A stretch of 64,000 nucleotides of DNA from Streptomyces fuscigenes (GCF_021556455.1 NZ_JAKGCV010000001.1:41069-105068), one strand, 5' to 3'. Shown: positions 53,579-63,040, numbered from the stretch's first letter. The notes: generated by a model not told the origin, from the letters alone. Translations and numbers: made by a program.

Positions 53579-54358
53579 ATGAGCAAGCTCGCACTCGTCA
53601 CCGGCGCCACCTCGGGCATCGGCAGGGCGTTCGCCGAACGGCTGGCGGACGACGGCCACGACCTCGTCGTCGTGGGCCGCCGCCGCGACCGGCTCGAGGA
53701 GTTCGCCGCCGCGCACCCGGACACGTCGGTCACGGCCGTCGAGGCCGACCTCGCCACCGACGAGGGCATCGACCGGGTCGCCGCGCTGTGCGCGAGCCGG
53801 CCCCTGGACCTGCTGGTGAACAACGCCGGCGTCGCCCACTACATGCCGCTGGCGGAACTGCCGGCCGCCAAGGCCCGCGAACTCGTCGGCGTCAAGGTGC
53901 TCGCCCCGACGCTGCTGACGCGCGCCGCGCTGCCGGGCATGCTGGAGCGCGGCCGGGGCGCCGTCGTCAACGTGGCCGGCATGATCGCGTTCTCGGGCCC
54001 GGCCCCCCACTCCCAGATGCCGCGCCGGGCGGTCTACGCGGGCGCGCTGGCGCACCTCGTCGCCATGTCCCAGACCCTCGGTGCCGAACTGGAGGGCACC
54101 GGGGTCCGTGTCGAGGTGCTGTGCCCGGGCGTGGTGGCGACCGAGTTCCACGAGCGCCAGGGCCTCGACATGAGCGTCGTGCCCCGGATGAGCGCCGAGG
54201 ACGTGGTCACCGCGGGCCTGCGGGGCCTGGAGCTCGGTGAGGTCGTCTGCGCCCCGGGCGTGGAGGACGCGGCCCTCCTCGACGCCGTCTTCGCGGCCGA
54301 CCTCGCCGCCTTCGCCGGTCAGAGCCCGAACCTGGCGGGCCGCTACCTGGCGGCCTGA
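53579..54358 (+). CDS. Short-chain dehydrogenase/reductase
   Basis: This 259-residue SDR has VTGATSGIGRAFAERLA, NNAGVAHYMPLAEL and a long C-terminal substrate region. The usual S...YxxxK is present in altered form: NVAGMIAFSG replaces the Ser segment, and there is no standard YxxxK (PRRAVYAGALAHL instead). The Lys is therefore missing and catalysis may be altered. ATG 53579 with AAAGGA upstream. A strong hairpin follows the stop. Confidence 0.85.
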   Translation: MSKLALVTGATSGIGRAFAERLADDGHDLVVVGRRRDRLEEFAAAHPDTSVTAVEADLATDEGIDRVAALCASRPLDLLVNNAGVAHYMPLAELPAAKARELVGVKVLAPTLLTRAALPGMLERGRGAVVNVAGMIAFSGPAPHSQMPRRAVYAGALAHLVAMSQTLGAELEGTGVRVEVLCPGVVATEFHERQGLDMSVVPRMSAEDVVTAGLRGLELGEVVCAPGVEDAALLDAVFAADLAAFAGQSPNLAGRYLAA

Positions 54359-54370
54359 GCACGCGGCGGG

Positions 54371-54419
54371 ACGACGTGACGCCCGGGACCCGGCGATCGG
54401 GTCCCGGACGTCACGTCGT
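54371..54419. terminator. Hairpin terminator between convergent genes
   Basis: Arms of 21 bases at 54371-54391 and 54399-54419 pair with one mismatch around a seven-base loop. It lies between the SDR gene and the convergent end of the sugar operon and can serve both. Confidence 0.8.
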
Positions 54420-54468
54420 ACCAGCGTTCCCGACCATGCCCGGAACGGGTGCGTCCCGGGCGCGCGGG

Positions 54469-55077
54469 CTACGGCTTGGCGGTGGAGACCACGTAGACGC
54501 GGGGCGTCGCGGGGTCCGAGAGGTCCACGATGACGTCCACCGTGGGCAGCGGGTCCTTCTGCTTGAGGACGAGCCCCGCCCAGAGGTGGTCGGGCACGGA
54601 GAAGTCCCACTTCGCGATCTTCTGGTCGCGCTCGGAGATCGTCACCGCGCCGGGCCGAAGCGCCGAGCGGTCGGTGCCCATCTGGTTGAGGAACGTGTCC
54701 AGACGCCCCGACGTGACGTCGAACTGGGCGTAGAGCCGGCTGCTCCTCCAGTTGTTCGTCTCGTAGTAGCGCACCTTGCTGGCGCCGGCGGGGATCGGCA
54801 CGTCGTAGATGCGCTTGCGGAACCCGGCGGGCCGTATCGGCTGGAGGCCGGTCGCCGCCGCCTCCGCCTCGCTCTTGCGGCCGCTGTCGCGGCTCTGCTC
54901 GGCGGCGATCGCGAGGTAGCCGGCCGGCACCCCGACGAGCAGCACGATGACGATGAGGGTCAGCAGCCGCCTGCGGTTGCGGTGGCGGCGGTCCTCCGGC
55001 GGCTTCCCGCCGTCCCCCGCGGCCGGCGCGGCCGGGGCGGGGGGCGGGGTCGTCGGAGGTGCGGACTGCGGGGTCAT
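54469..55077 (-). CDS. Single-pass membrane protein of the sugar operon, unknown function
   Basis: In this 202-residue protein a Pro/Ala-rich cytoplasmic N-terminus (about 1-35) is followed by one transmembrane helix (LLTLIVIVLLVGVPAGYLAI, about 39-58) and an extracytoplasmic domain of about 140 residues (PIPAGASKVRYYETNNWRSS; WAGLVLKQKDPLPTVDVIVD). No family recognised. ATG overlaps the ROK kinase stop by four bases, so it is translated with it. Confidence 0.8.
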   Translation of the reverse strand: MTPQSAPPTTPPPAPAAPAAGDGGKPPEDRRHRNRRRLLTLIVIVLLVGVPAGYLAIAAEQSRDSGRKSEAEAAATGLQPIRPAGFRKRIYDVPIPAGASKVRYYETNNWRSSRLYAQFDVTSGRLDTFLNQMGTDRSALRPGAVTISERDQKIAKWDFSVPDHLWAGLVLKQKDPLPTVDVIVDLSDPATPRVYVVSTAKP

Positions 55078-56240
55078 GACGGCGGTTCCTGCTCCGGGGT
55101 GGTCGTGCGGGTGTTCCTGATGGCCTGCGCGTAGCGCTCGTAGCGCTCGTGCCGCTCGGCGCGGCGGCGGTTCGCCCGGCGGAAGCGGCGGGCGACGAGA
55201 CGCGCGAGGTCGGCCGCGCCGACCATGCCCGCCTCCGGCCCGAGCTGGGCCTTCACGATACGGGCCTCGGGGCGGTAGCCGCGGCCCGTGAGCTGGCGGC
55301 GGAACGCGTCGCGCGCGGGGCCGATCAGCAGGTCGTCCGCCGCGCTCACGCCGCCGCCGATGACGAAGCAGGACGGGTCGAGGGCGGCCGCCAGGTTGGC
55401 GATGCCGACGCCGAGCCACTGGCCGATGTCCTGGAACAGCTCGACGCACATCGCGTCGCCCTCGCGGGCGAGCTCCGTGATCAGCGGTCCGGTGATCTCG
55501 TGGACGTTGCCCTTGACCCGCTCGATGATGTTGTACGCGACGGGCGAGTCGGCGGCGGCGAGCTCGCGCGCCTCCCGCACCAGCGCGTTGCCGGAGCTGT
55601 ACTGCTCCCAGCAGCCGCGGTTGCCGCAGGGGCAGCGGTGGCCGCCGGGCACCACCTGCATGTGGCCGAACTCGCCGGCGACGCCGTACTTGCCGCGCTT
55701 GACGCGGCCCTCTTCGAGGATGGCGCCGCCGATGCCCGTGCCCAGCGTGATCATGACCAGGTGGTCCTCGCCGCGGCCCGCGCCGAAGCGCCACTCGGCC
55801 CACGCGGCGGTGTTCGCGTCGTTGTCGACCATGACGGGCACGGCGAGGCGGGCGGCGAGGGCGTCCCGGAGGGGCTCGTCGCGCCAGGCGAGGTGGGGCG
55901 CGAACAGGACGCGCGAACGCTCCGCGTCCACCCAGCCCGCCGCGCCGATGCCGACGGCGTGCACGTCGTGCCGGTCGGAGAGGTCGAGGACCAGCTCGAC
56001 GATGGTGTCCTCGACGACCTTGGGGCTCTTGGACTTGTCGGGGGTCTCGGTGCGCAGGTGCTCCAGGATCTGCCCGTCGGCGTCGACGACGCCGGCCATC
56101 ACCTTCGTGCCGCCGATGTCGATGCCCACGGTCGGCACCCGGGGTGCGCTGAGGTGGGAGCGGCGCTCGCGGGTGCCGGCCGTGCGCAGCACGGTCGCGC
56201 GGGCGGTGGAGCGGTGCGCGAGGTCGCGGTAGGTGCTCAC
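55074..56240 (-). CDS. ROK-family sugar kinase
   Basis: This 388-residue protein has the ATP-binding DIGGTKVMAGVVD (about 40), the catalytic Asp in VMVDNDANTAAWAE, GTGIGGAI and the zinc motif CPCGNRGCWEQ. It lacks an HTH, so it is a kinase rather than a NagC-type repressor. It likely phosphorylates the sugar brought in by the adjacent ABC importer. The GTG at 56240 is used. About 220 bases separate it from the ATPase gene upstream in the same direction. Confidence 0.9.
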   Translation of the reverse strand: MSTYRDLAHRSTARATVLRTAGTRERRSHLSAPRVPTVGIDIGGTKVMAGVVDADGQILEHLRTETPDKSKSPKVVEDTIVELVLDLSDRHDVHAVGIGAAGWVDAERSRVLFAPHLAWRDEPLRDALAARLAVPVMVDNDANTAAWAEWRFGAGRGEDHLVMITLGTGIGGAILEEGRVKRGKYGVAGEFGHMQVVPGGHRCPCGNRGCWEQYSSGNALVREARELAAADSPVAYNIIERVKGNVHEITGPLITELAREGDAMCVELFQDIGQWLGVGIANLAAALDPSCFVIGGGVSAADDLLIGPARDAFRRQLTGRGYRPEARIVKAQLGPEAGMVGAADLARLVARRFRRANRRRAERHERYERYAQAIRNTRTTTPEQEPPS

Positions 56241-56461
56241 AGGAGCGCGCCTCCCGCCCGGGCGGCCGGGGTGCCGGTGGCGCCCCCTTGCCGGTGGGTG
56301 CCGTGCTGGAGGTGCCGGCGGCCGGGCCGTGGCCTGGATGCTCGCACGAGTCGTGTCGTCCCTGCGGGGTCGGGGCCCTGCCCGGTGGCGGGCAGCGCGG
56401 CGGACGGTGCCCGCCACCGGCGATTGTGCCATCTGGCGTGTAGGGGTTTCGTGTGTGGCGT

Positions 56462-57331
56462 TTACTCGGCGTCTGCCGTATGGCCGCCCAGGTGGTCCGG
56501 GACGGGCGCGCGGGCCAGCTCGTGGCTGAGTTCCTCGAGCTCCGAGCCGCCCGCCATCTGCTGGATGAGCTCGTCCAGGGCGATCCCGTCCTTGGCGTGG
56601 CTGCCGGCCATGGCGCCGCGCTTGAGCAGCACGAAGCGGTCGCCGACGAGGTAGGCGTGGTGCGGGTTGTGCGTGATCAGGACGACGCCGAGGCCCGCGT
56701 CGCGCGCGGCCGCCACGTACTTCAGCACGACGCCGGACTGCTTGACGCCGAGCGCCGCGGTGGGCTCGTCCAGGACGAGGACCTTGGCGCCGAAGTAGAC
56801 GGCGCGCGCGATGGCGACGCACTGCCGCTCTCCGCCCGACAGGGTGCCGATCGGCTGGTCCACGTCGCGCAGGTCGATGCCCATGCGCAGCAGCTGGGCG
56901 CGTGTCGTCTCCCGCATGAAGTCGACGTCGAGCCGGCGGAAGGGCCCCTTGCCCTTCGTGGGCTCGGAGCCGAGGAAGAAGTTGCGCCACACCGGCATGA
57001 GGGCGACGACGGCGAGGTCCTGGTAGACCGTGGCGATGCCCCGGTCGAGCGCCTCGCGCGGCGAGCCGAGCACGGCGGTCTCGCCCTCGATGCGCAGGTC
57101 GCCGCCGTCGTGCTGGTGCAGTCCCGCGATGATCTTGATGAGGGTGGACTTGCCGGCGCCGTTGTCGCCGAGCACGCAGGTGATCTCGCCGGGGTGCACC
57201 TCGAGCGAGACCCCCTCCAGGGCCCGGATGTTGCCGTAGTACTTGCTGACGTCCGCGAGCTCCACGAGCGGCGTGCGGCCGTCCTCGCGGGCCGGGCGCC
57301 CGGGCGTGACCTCTTCGGGGGGTTCGATCAT
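56462..57331 (-). CDS. Sugar ABC importer ATP-binding protein (single-domain)
   Basis: This 289-residue ATPase has Walker [10 protein letters not shown], signature [15 protein letters not shown] and Walker [15 protein letters not shown]. The latter is the form seen in the CUT2 (ribose/inositol/fructose) family, here as one ABC domain rather than the doubled RbsA type. It overlaps the permease stop by four bases. The neighbours form a full CUT2 importer. Confidence 0.93.
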   Translation of the reverse strand: MIEPPEEVTPGRPAREDGRTPLVELADVSKYYGNIRALEGVSLEVHPGEITCVLGDNGAGKSTLIKIIAGLHQHDGGDLRIEGETAVLGSPREALDRGIATVYQDLAVVALMPVWRNFFLGSEPTKGKGPFRRLDVDFMRETTRAQLLRMGIDLRDVDQPIGTLSGGERQCVAIARAVYFGAKVLVLDEPTAALGVKQSGVVLKYVAAARDAGLGVVLITHNPHHAYLVGDRFVLLKRGAMAGSHAKDGIALDELIQQMAGGSELEELSHELARAPVPDHLGGHTADAE

Positions 57332-58392
57332 GATCGTGACTCCTCAGCGCGCCTGCGGACCCACGCGTTGAGCAGGGTGGCCAGCAGCAGCATGGCTCCG
57401 ACGAAGAACTTGAACCAGTCGGGGTTCCACTCGGCGAAGACGATGCCCTTGTTGGTCATGCCGAAGATCAGGGCCCCGACTGCGGAGCCGATCGCGGAGC
57501 CGTAGCCGCCGGTGATCAGGCAGCCGCCGATGACGGCGGCGATGATGTAGATCAGCTCGTTGCCGACGCCCTCTCCGGACTGGACCGCGTCGAAGGAGAA
57601 CAGCAGGTTCTGCCCGGCGACCCAGGCGCCGAAGCCGACGCCCATGTAGAGCAGGATCTTGGTCCGCCTGACCGGCACGCCGACGGCGCGGGCCATGTCG
57701 GCGTTGCCGCCGGCGGCGAAGATCCAGTTGCCGAAGCGGGTGCGCAGCAGGATCCAGGTGGCGACGGCGACCATCACCAGCCACCACAGGATGGTGACCT
57801 TCAGGTCCATGCCGCCGATCGTCCAGGTGGAGGCGAAGACCTGGTGGGCCGAGTCGAAGCCCCACATGTCGCCGATGGTCTTCGTGGACACCGTGCCGTC
57901 GATGAGCTTCGTGAAGCCGAGGTTCAGGCCGGTGAGCATGAGGAACGTGCCCAGCGTGATGATGAAGCTGGGCAGTTTCGTGACGGTCAGCATGAAGCCG
58001 TTGAAGGCGCCGAAACCGACCGTGACCAGCAGCGACACCCCGACGCCCACCCAGGCGTTCGCCGTCATCTGGTAGCTGAACATGGAGGAGATCAGCGCGG
58101 AGCTTGTCACCATCACGCCGGCGGACAGGTCGAACTCGCCGCCGATCATCAGCAGCGACACCGGCACCGCCATGATGCCGATGGTGGAGGCGGCGTACAG
58201 CACGGTGGCGAGGCTGGACGCGCGCAGGAACGAGTCGGCGACGAGCGCGAAGAACACGAAGACGGCGACCGCGCCGACGACCGAGCCGAGTTCGGGCCGG
58301 CCCATCAGTTTGCGCAGCGGGGAGGTCCGCAGCAGGCGCTCGTCGCCGCCGGGGCTCGCCGGGGGCCGCACGGAGGGGGCGGTCGCGGTCAT
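57328..58392 (-). CDS. CUT2-type sugar ABC importer permease
   Basis: This 354-residue protein has about ten helices and the CUT2 motifs [21 protein letters not shown] and [16 protein letters not shown], and [17 protein letters not shown] in the coupling region. Overlap of four bases with the binding-protein gene. It should transport a monosaccharide or cyclitol. Confidence 0.93.
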   Translation of the reverse strand: MTATAPSVRPPASPGGDERLLRTSPLRKLMGRPELGSVVGAVAVFVFFALVADSFLRASSLATVLYAASTIGIMAVPVSLLMIGGEFDLSAGVMVTSSALISSMFSYQMTANAWVGVGVSLLVTVGFGAFNGFMLTVTKLPSFIITLGTFLMLTGLNLGFTKLIDGTVSTKTIGDMWGFDSAHQVFASTWTIGGMDLKVTILWWLVMVAVATWILLRTRFGNWIFAAGGNADMARAVGVPVRRTKILLYMGVGFGAWVAGQNLLFSFDAVQSGEGVGNELIYIIAAVIGGCLITGGYGSAIGSAVGALIFGMTNKGIVFAEWNPDWFKFFVGAMLLLATLLNAWVRRRAEESRS

Positions 58393-59435
58393 CGGGTGCC
58401 CCGCTTGGCATAGGCCTCCAGGGCGGGCGCGTCCTTCTTGGTCACGATCTGCGGGCCGGTGAGGACGGGCTTGCCGCCGCCGAGGACGTCCTTGTTGTAC
58501 TTGTAGAGCCACAGCAGGTCGACCGCCTCGTAGCCCTGGAGGTAGGGCTGCTGGTCGACGGCGAAGCCGAGCGCGCCGGACTTGAGCTTGGCGGCGACCT
58601 GCTGGTTGAGGTCGAAGGTGTCGATCTCGGCCTTGCTGCCCGCGGTCTGCTTCGCCTGGAGGGCCGCGTCCGCGAAGGGCGCGCCGAGGGTGACGACGGA
58701 GTCGATGGAGGAGTCGGCCTGCAGCTTGGCCTCGATGGAGGACTGCACGTCGGGGGTGCTCGTGCCGTCCACGTAGAGGTTCTGCAGCTGCCCGGAGAAG
58801 GTCTTCTTCGCGCCGGCGCAGCGCTGTTCCAGGCCGACGTTGCCCTGCTCGTGGATCACGCAGAGCGCCTTCTTGCGGTGCTCCTGGTTCAGCTGCTCGC
58901 CGACGGCCTCACCGGCGGTGCTCTCGTCCTGGCCGATGTGGGCGAGCGCGCCGAACGCCTTGGACTGCTCCGCACCCGAGTTGACCGTGATGACCGGTAT
59001 GCCCGCCTTGGTGGCCTGGGCGACGACGGCCTTCATCGCGTCGGGCTTGGCCAGCGTGACGATCAGCCCGTCGACCTTCTTGTCGATGTAGGACTGGACG
59101 AGCTGCGCCTGGCCCTGCCCCTGGTCGCTGTGCGCGTAGAGGAACTTGACGTTGTCCTTCACCGCCGCCTGCTCGGCGCCGCTCTGGACGATGTCCCAGA
59201 ACGTGTCGCCGTCGGCGGAGTGGGTGACCATGCCGATGGTCCACTTCGGCGTGTTCACCGCCGAGCGGCCGCCCGCCTTCGCGGCGGCCGCGCGCTCCTC
59301 GGCGCGCTTGCCGCCGGTGGCGCTGCAGCCCGCCAGCGCGGTGGCGGCGAGGGTGACCGCGAGCGCCGCGCCGGCGGCCCGCCGGACGGAGCGCCTCCCC
59401 CACTTGCGTCGTACCCCTGTTCGAATCCCTGTCAC
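58389..59435 (-). CDS. CUT2-type sugar-binding lipoprotein
   Basis: This 348-residue protein has a signal peptide with lipobox (ATALAGC, Cys about 37), then a periplasmic-binding type I fold: KWTIGMVTHSADGDTFWDIV, DGLIVTLAKPDAMKAVV, and FAVDQQPYLQGYEAVDLLWL. It is first in the operon. The GTG start at 59435 is overlapped by a GntR-like palindrome. A good promoter (TTGACG, 17 bases, TAAAAA) lies about 30 bases upstream. Confidence 0.92.
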   Translation of the reverse strand: MTGIRTGVRRKWGRRSVRRAAGAALAVTLAATALAGCSATGGKRAEERAAAAKAGGRSAVNTPKWTIGMVTHSADGDTFWDIVQSGAEQAAVKDNVKFLYAHSDQGQGQAQLVQSYIDKKVDGLIVTLAKPDAMKAVVAQATKAGIPVITVNSGAEQSKAFGALAHIGQDESTAGEAVGEQLNQEHRKKALCVIHEQGNVGLEQRCAGAKKTFSGQLQNLYVDGTSTPDVQSSIEAKLQADSSIDSVVTLGAPFADAALQAKQTAGSKAEIDTFDLNQQVAAKLKSGALGFAVDQQPYLQGYEAVDLLWLYKYNKDVLGGGKPVLTGPQIVTKKDAPALEAYAKRGTR

Positions 59436-59440
59436 GACAA
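59429..59440. promoter_or_regulatory. GntR-like operator overlapping the SBP start
   Basis: CTGTCACGACAA (arms with one mismatch) matches 10 of 12 positions of TTGTCAGGACAA at 60357. It covers the start codon of the sugar-binding protein gene, just downstream of its promoter, where a bound repressor would block elongation or translation. Confidence 0.6.
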
Positions 59441-59464
59441 TATGCCCTTTCGCGTGGTCGCTGC

Positions 59465-59493
59465 TTTTTAGCCGGGGTACGCGGCCCCGTCAA
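59465..59493 (-). promoter_or_regulatory. Promoter of the sugar ABC operon
   Basis: On the minus strand a -35 TTGACG (59493-59488) and a -10 TAAAAA (59470-59465) are spaced 17 bases apart, close to the vegetative consensus. Transcription would start about 20-25 bases before the GTG at 59435. Confidence 0.6.
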
Positions 59494-59550
59494 TACTTTG
59501 CCTGTACATCCCGCGTTTCCGTGCGCCGGGTCCCGGCGCACGGCGAACGG

Positions 59551-60306
59551 TCAGGGACGCACGAGGAGTTGGAATTCGAACGAGTAGCGCGACGCGCGGT
59601 AGACGTGGGATCCGAACTCGACGGCGCGGCCGGTGTCGTCGAAGGTGACCCGCTCCATGGTCAGCAGCGGGGCGCCGTCGGGCTCCCCGAGACGGCCGGC
59701 CTCCTCCTGCGTGGCGGCCCGCGCGCCGACGGACTGCCGGGCGCTGTGCAGCGTGATCCCCCCGGCCCGCATCACCCGGTACAGGCCGGTGGACTCCAGG
59801 CGCTCGCTGTCGCAGTCGATCAGGTCGGCGGGGAGGTGGTTGCGGAGGTACGCCATCGGCTCGTCGTGGGCGTAGCGCAGGCGCTCCAGCAGCAGCACCT
59901 CGGCGCCCTCGGCCACCCCGAGCGCCGCGGCGACCTCGGCGGTCGCGGGCCTGGGCGTGCGGCGCAGCACCCGGGTGGCGGGCCGCTGCCCGGCCGCCTC
60001 CAGGTCGTCGTAGAGGCTGGACAGCTCCAGCGGGCGCTTGACCTGGCTGTGCACGACCTGCGTGCCGACGCCCCTGCGGCGCACGAGCAGCCCCTTGTCC
60101 ACGAGGGACTGGATGGCCTGGCGGACGGTGGGGCGGGAGAGGCCGAGCCGCGCGGCGAGGTCGATCTCGTTGCCGAGGAGGCTGCCGGGAGCGAGCCGGC
60201 CGCGCTCGATGGCCGCCTCCAGCTGCTGGGACAGCTGGTAGTAGAGGGGCACCGGGCTGGTACGGTCCACTTCGAGCGGGAGTGGCTCGCCTCTCTGATC
60301 GGTCAC
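59551..60306 (-). CDS. GntR-family (HutC/UTRA type) regulator
   Basis: This 251-residue protein has a winged helix (about 15-85: GNEIDLAARLGLSRPTVRQA, VDKGLLVRRRGVGTQVV) and a UTRA ligand domain (about 95-245: LLLERLRYAHDEPMAYLRNH). HutC-type repressors sense sugars or cyclitols. Palindromes with the core TTGTC-NN-GACAA lie both before this gene and at the sugar operon start, consistent with one regulon. GTG 60306 is the start. Confidence 0.9.
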   Translation of the reverse strand: MTDQRGEPLPLEVDRTSPVPLYYQLSQQLEAAIERGRLAPGSLLGNEIDLAARLGLSRPTVRQAIQSLVDKGLLVRRRGVGTQVVHSQVKRPLELSSLYDDLEAAGQRPATRVLRRTPRPATAEVAAALGVAEGAEVLLLERLRYAHDEPMAYLRNHLPADLIDCDSERLESTGLYRVMRAGGITLHSARQSVGARAATQEEAGRLGEPDGAPLLTMERVTFDDTGRAVEFGSHVYRASRYSFEFQLLVRP

Positions 60307-60356
60307 GCGCCAGAGCGTAGACCTCGCCTCCCGGCACCGGGAAGGTCCAGGTCCGA

Positions 60357-60368
60357 TTGTCAGGACAA
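60357..60368. promoter_or_regulatory. GntR-like operator, perfect palindrome
   Basis: TTGTC-AG-GACAA is a perfect 5-2-5 inverted repeat between the divergent GntR and dehydrogenase genes, five bases from a -35-like TTGACA at 60373. A close copy lies at 59429. Confidence 0.6.
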
Positions 60369-60409
60369 ATGCTTGACAGGGCGAGCCGGTGAACGCCACC
60401 TTAAGGGCC

Positions 60410-61414
60410 ATGCGTATCGGACTTATCGGCACAGGCCGCATCGGCAGTTTCCACGCGGACGTGCTCAGCCGCCACCGCGAGGTCGGCGCCCTGGTGGTGG
60501 CGGACACCGACGCCGCGCGGGCCGCCGCGGTCGCGGAGCGGACCGGGGCCACGGCCGCCCCCTCGGTGGACGAGATCTTCAGCTGGGGCGTGGACGCGGT
60601 GGTCATCGCCTCGGCGACGTCCTCGCACGCCGAACTGATCGGACGGGCAGCCCGGGCCGGGCTGCCCACCTTCTGCGAGAAGCCCATCGCGCTCGACCTC
60701 GCCGGCACGCTCGGCGCGATCCGGGACGTCGAGGCCGCAGGCACGGTCCTGCAGCTCGGCTTCATGCGGCGCTTCGACGAGGGGTACGCGGCGGCCCGCG
60801 AACTCGTGCGCTCGGGCGCCCTCGGCCGCCTGCACACCGTACGGGCGATCACCTCCGACCCGGCGCCGCCGCCGGCCGCGTACCTCCCCCTGTCGGGCGG
60901 CCTGTACCGGGACTGCCTGGTGCACGACTTCGACATCCTGCGCTGGGTGACCGGCCGCGAGGTGACCGAGGTGTACGCGACGGGCTCGGACGAGGGCCCC
61001 GCGATGTTCCGCGAGGCCGGCGACGTGTCCACCGCGGCGGCCGTCCTCACCCTCGACGACGGCACGCTCGCCACCGCGACCGCGACCCGCTGCAACGGCG
61101 CGGGGTACGACGTGCGCATGGAACTCGCGGGCACCGACGACCAGTTCGCCGTGGGCCTGGACGACAGGACGCCGATCACCTCGACCGAGCCGAAGGGCCC
61201 GCCGCGGTGCGAGAACCCCTGGCCCGGTTTCCTGGAGCGCTTCGCCCCGGCCTACGAGGCCGAGATCGACGCGTTCGTGGACGTGGTGCGCGGCGAGCGG
61301 GAGAACCCCTGCGACGCGCGCGAGGCCCTGCACGCGCTGCGCATCGCGGAGGCCTGCGAGCTGTCGCGGGCGCAGCACCGGCCCGTGCGGCTGGAGGAGA
61401 TCGCACAGGCCTGA
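60410..61414 (+). CDS. Gfo/Idh/MocA-family dehydrogenase (inositol 2-dehydrogenase-like)
   Basis: This 334-residue oxidoreductase has the NAD(P) loop GLIGTGRIGSFHADVL, the EKP motif CEKPIALDL and the catalytic region GLYRDCLVHDFDILRWVTGR with Asp and His. Family members oxidise myo-inositol or sugars. Divergent from the GntR regulator, with an operator between. ATG 60410 opens at the Rossmann strand; GTG 60389 is possible. A terminator hairpin follows. Confidence 0.9.
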   Translation: MRIGLIGTGRIGSFHADVLSRHREVGALVVADTDAARAAAVAERTGATAAPSVDEIFSWGVDAVVIASATSSHAELIGRAARAGLPTFCEKPIALDLAGTLGAIRDVEAAGTVLQLGFMRRFDEGYAAARELVRSGALGRLHTVRAITSDPAPPPAAYLPLSGGLYRDCLVHDFDILRWVTGREVTEVYATGSDEGPAMFREAGDVSTAAAVLTLDDGTLATATATRCNGAGYDVRMELAGTDDQFAVGLDDRTPITSTEPKGPPRCENPWPGFLERFAPAYEAEIDAFVDVVRGERENPCDAREALHALRIAEACELSRAQHRPVRLEEIAQA

Positions 61415-61424
61415 GCCGTGTCCC

Positions 61425-61450
61425 CCCGGAGCGGGGCTGCCCGCTCCGGG
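61425..61450 (+). terminator. Hairpin after the dehydrogenase gene
   Basis: CCCGGAGCGGG at 61425-61435 pairs perfectly with 61440-61450 across a four-base loop, 11 bases after the stop of the dehydrogenase gene. Confidence 0.7.
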
Positions 61451-61457
61451 CCGGGAC

Positions 61458-61522
61458 GCGGCCCGGGCTCGCGGCCCGGGCTCGCGGTCCGGGCTCGCGG
61501 TCCGGGCTCGCGGTCCGGGCTC
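61458..61522. repeat. 13-bp tandem repeat, five units
   Basis: Five head-to-tail copies of GCGG(C/T)CCGGGCTC (the first two with C, the last three with T) fill the gap between the dehydrogenase terminator and the end of the amidase gene. A sixth, partial, unit follows. Confidence 0.9.
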
Positions 61523-61538
61523 ACGGTCCAGTACGGGC

Positions 61539-62981
61539 TCAGGGCAGCGGCGGCGGCACGAAGCCCCCGTAGCGCTGCTCGATCAGCTCGGCGAAGCGGA
61601 TGCAGGTGAGGTCCGCGTGGAGCGCGCCGATGATCTGGACGCCGACCGGGAGCCCGCCGGCGGAGCGCGCGATCGGCGCGACCGTCGCGGGCAGGCCGGG
61701 CGCCCCGGCGAGGCCGGACCAGACGAGCTGGTCGGGGTAGTCGTGCGCCACGCCGTCGATCATGATCGTCCGCGCCCACTGATCGGCGCTGTGGTCGTGC
61801 GGGAACGCGGTCGTCGGGGAGGGCGGGCACAGGACGACGTCGAACTCGCGGAACAGCCGGGCCCAGGCCTCCCGGTGGCGGGCACGGACCGCGTCCGCCT
61901 CGATCCAGGCCCGGTGGCTGAGCACGGCGCCGCGGGCCCGTTCGGCGGCGAGAGCGGTGTCCCCGGGGTCGACGCCGGCAGCCCGGATGCGGGCGTCCTC
62001 GTAGGCCGCCGGCGGATACGACGACGCGATCGAGGCGAGCAGCAGGCGCATGTACACCCGTGCCCCCTCCACCAGGTCGGGCACGAGGTCGCTGTGCTGG
62101 CTCACCCGGAAGCCGTCGCCCCGCAGCCGCCGCGCCAGGGCCCCGAGGGCCTCGCGCACCTCGCCCGAGGTGGGGATGAGCGGGTGGTCGTCGAGGAGCA
62201 GGACGCGCCAGGCCGCCGGCTCGGTGGGCGCGGGCCGGGGCCCGCCGCCGTGCCGGCCGCCGGACAGCACGCCGAACGCGGTGGCGAGATCGCGCGCGCC
62301 GCGCGCCATCGGGCCGATCACGCTGAGGTCGCGGCTGTAGTCGAGAGGGGCGTTCGGCGGCGCGACGTGCCCGCGGGCGGGCAGCACGCCGAAGGTGGCC
62401 TTGTGGGCGTGGACGCCGGTGAAGTGCGCGGGCACCCGCAGGGATCCTGCGATGTCGGAACCCAGGGAGAGTGCCCCGAACCCGGCGGCGAGCGCCGCCG
62501 CCGAACCTCCCGACGACCCTCCCGGCGTGCGGCCCGCGTCCCAGGGGTTGCGGGTGGTGCCGTGGATCGGGTTGTAGGTCTGCAGATCCCCCAGCGCGAC
62601 GGGCACGTTCGTCTTGCCGAGGACCACCGCGCCGGCCGCCTTCAGCCTGCGTACCGCGACGGCGTCCTCGGCCGGTACGAAGTCCACGAACGGCGGGATG
62701 CCCCAGGTGGTGGGCAGGCCCGCGATGTTGAAGGACTCCTTCACGGTCACCGGGACGCCGAGCAGCGGCCCGCGCTCACCGCGCGCTCTCGCGGCGTCGG
62801 CGGCGCGGGCCGCCACGAGGGCGCGGTCGAAGTCCCGCACCACGACCGCGTTGATCTCCACGTCGAGCCTCTCGATGCGGCTGATCGCCGCTTCGACCAG
62901 TTCGAGGGCCGACACCTGGCGCCGGTCGAGGAGTTCGGCCTGCTCCGCCGCGGTCCGGTAGGCGTCCTCGGCATCGGTCAC
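61539..62981 (-). CDS. Amidase (amidase signature family)
   Basis: This 480-residue protein has the Lys of the triad in GVPVTVKESFN, the Gly/Ser-rich signature GRTPGGSSGGSAAALAAGFG with the cis-Ser, and the nucleophilic Ser in LGSDIAGSLRVP. It hydrolyses an amide of unknown identity. It is divergent from an HxlR regulator with a palindrome between. GTG 62981 is the start. Confidence 0.92.
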   Translation of the reverse strand: MTDAEDAYRTAAEQAELLDRRQVSALELVEAAISRIERLDVEINAVVVRDFDRALVAARAADAARARGERGPLLGVPVTVKESFNIAGLPTTWGIPPFVDFVPAEDAVAVRRLKAAGAVVLGKTNVPVALGDLQTYNPIHGTTRNPWDAGRTPGGSSGGSAAALAAGFGALSLGSDIAGSLRVPAHFTGVHAHKATFGVLPARGHVAPPNAPLDYSRDLSVIGPMARGARDLATAFGVLSGGRHGGGPRPAPTEPAAWRVLLLDDHPLIPTSGEVREALGALARRLRGDGFRVSQHSDLVPDLVEGARVYMRLLLASIASSYPPAAYEDARIRAAGVDPGDTALAAERARGAVLSHRAWIEADAVRARHREAWARLFREFDVVLCPPSPTTAFPHDHSADQWARTIMIDGVAHDYPDQLVWSGLAGAPGLPATVAPIARSAGGLPVGVQIIGALHADLTCIRFAELIEQRYGGFVPPPLP

Positions 62982-63040
62982 GGCGGCTTCCTTTCAGGTC
63001 CCGGAGTCCGGCGACCCGGACCCGGGCTGACTTGTTGAAG

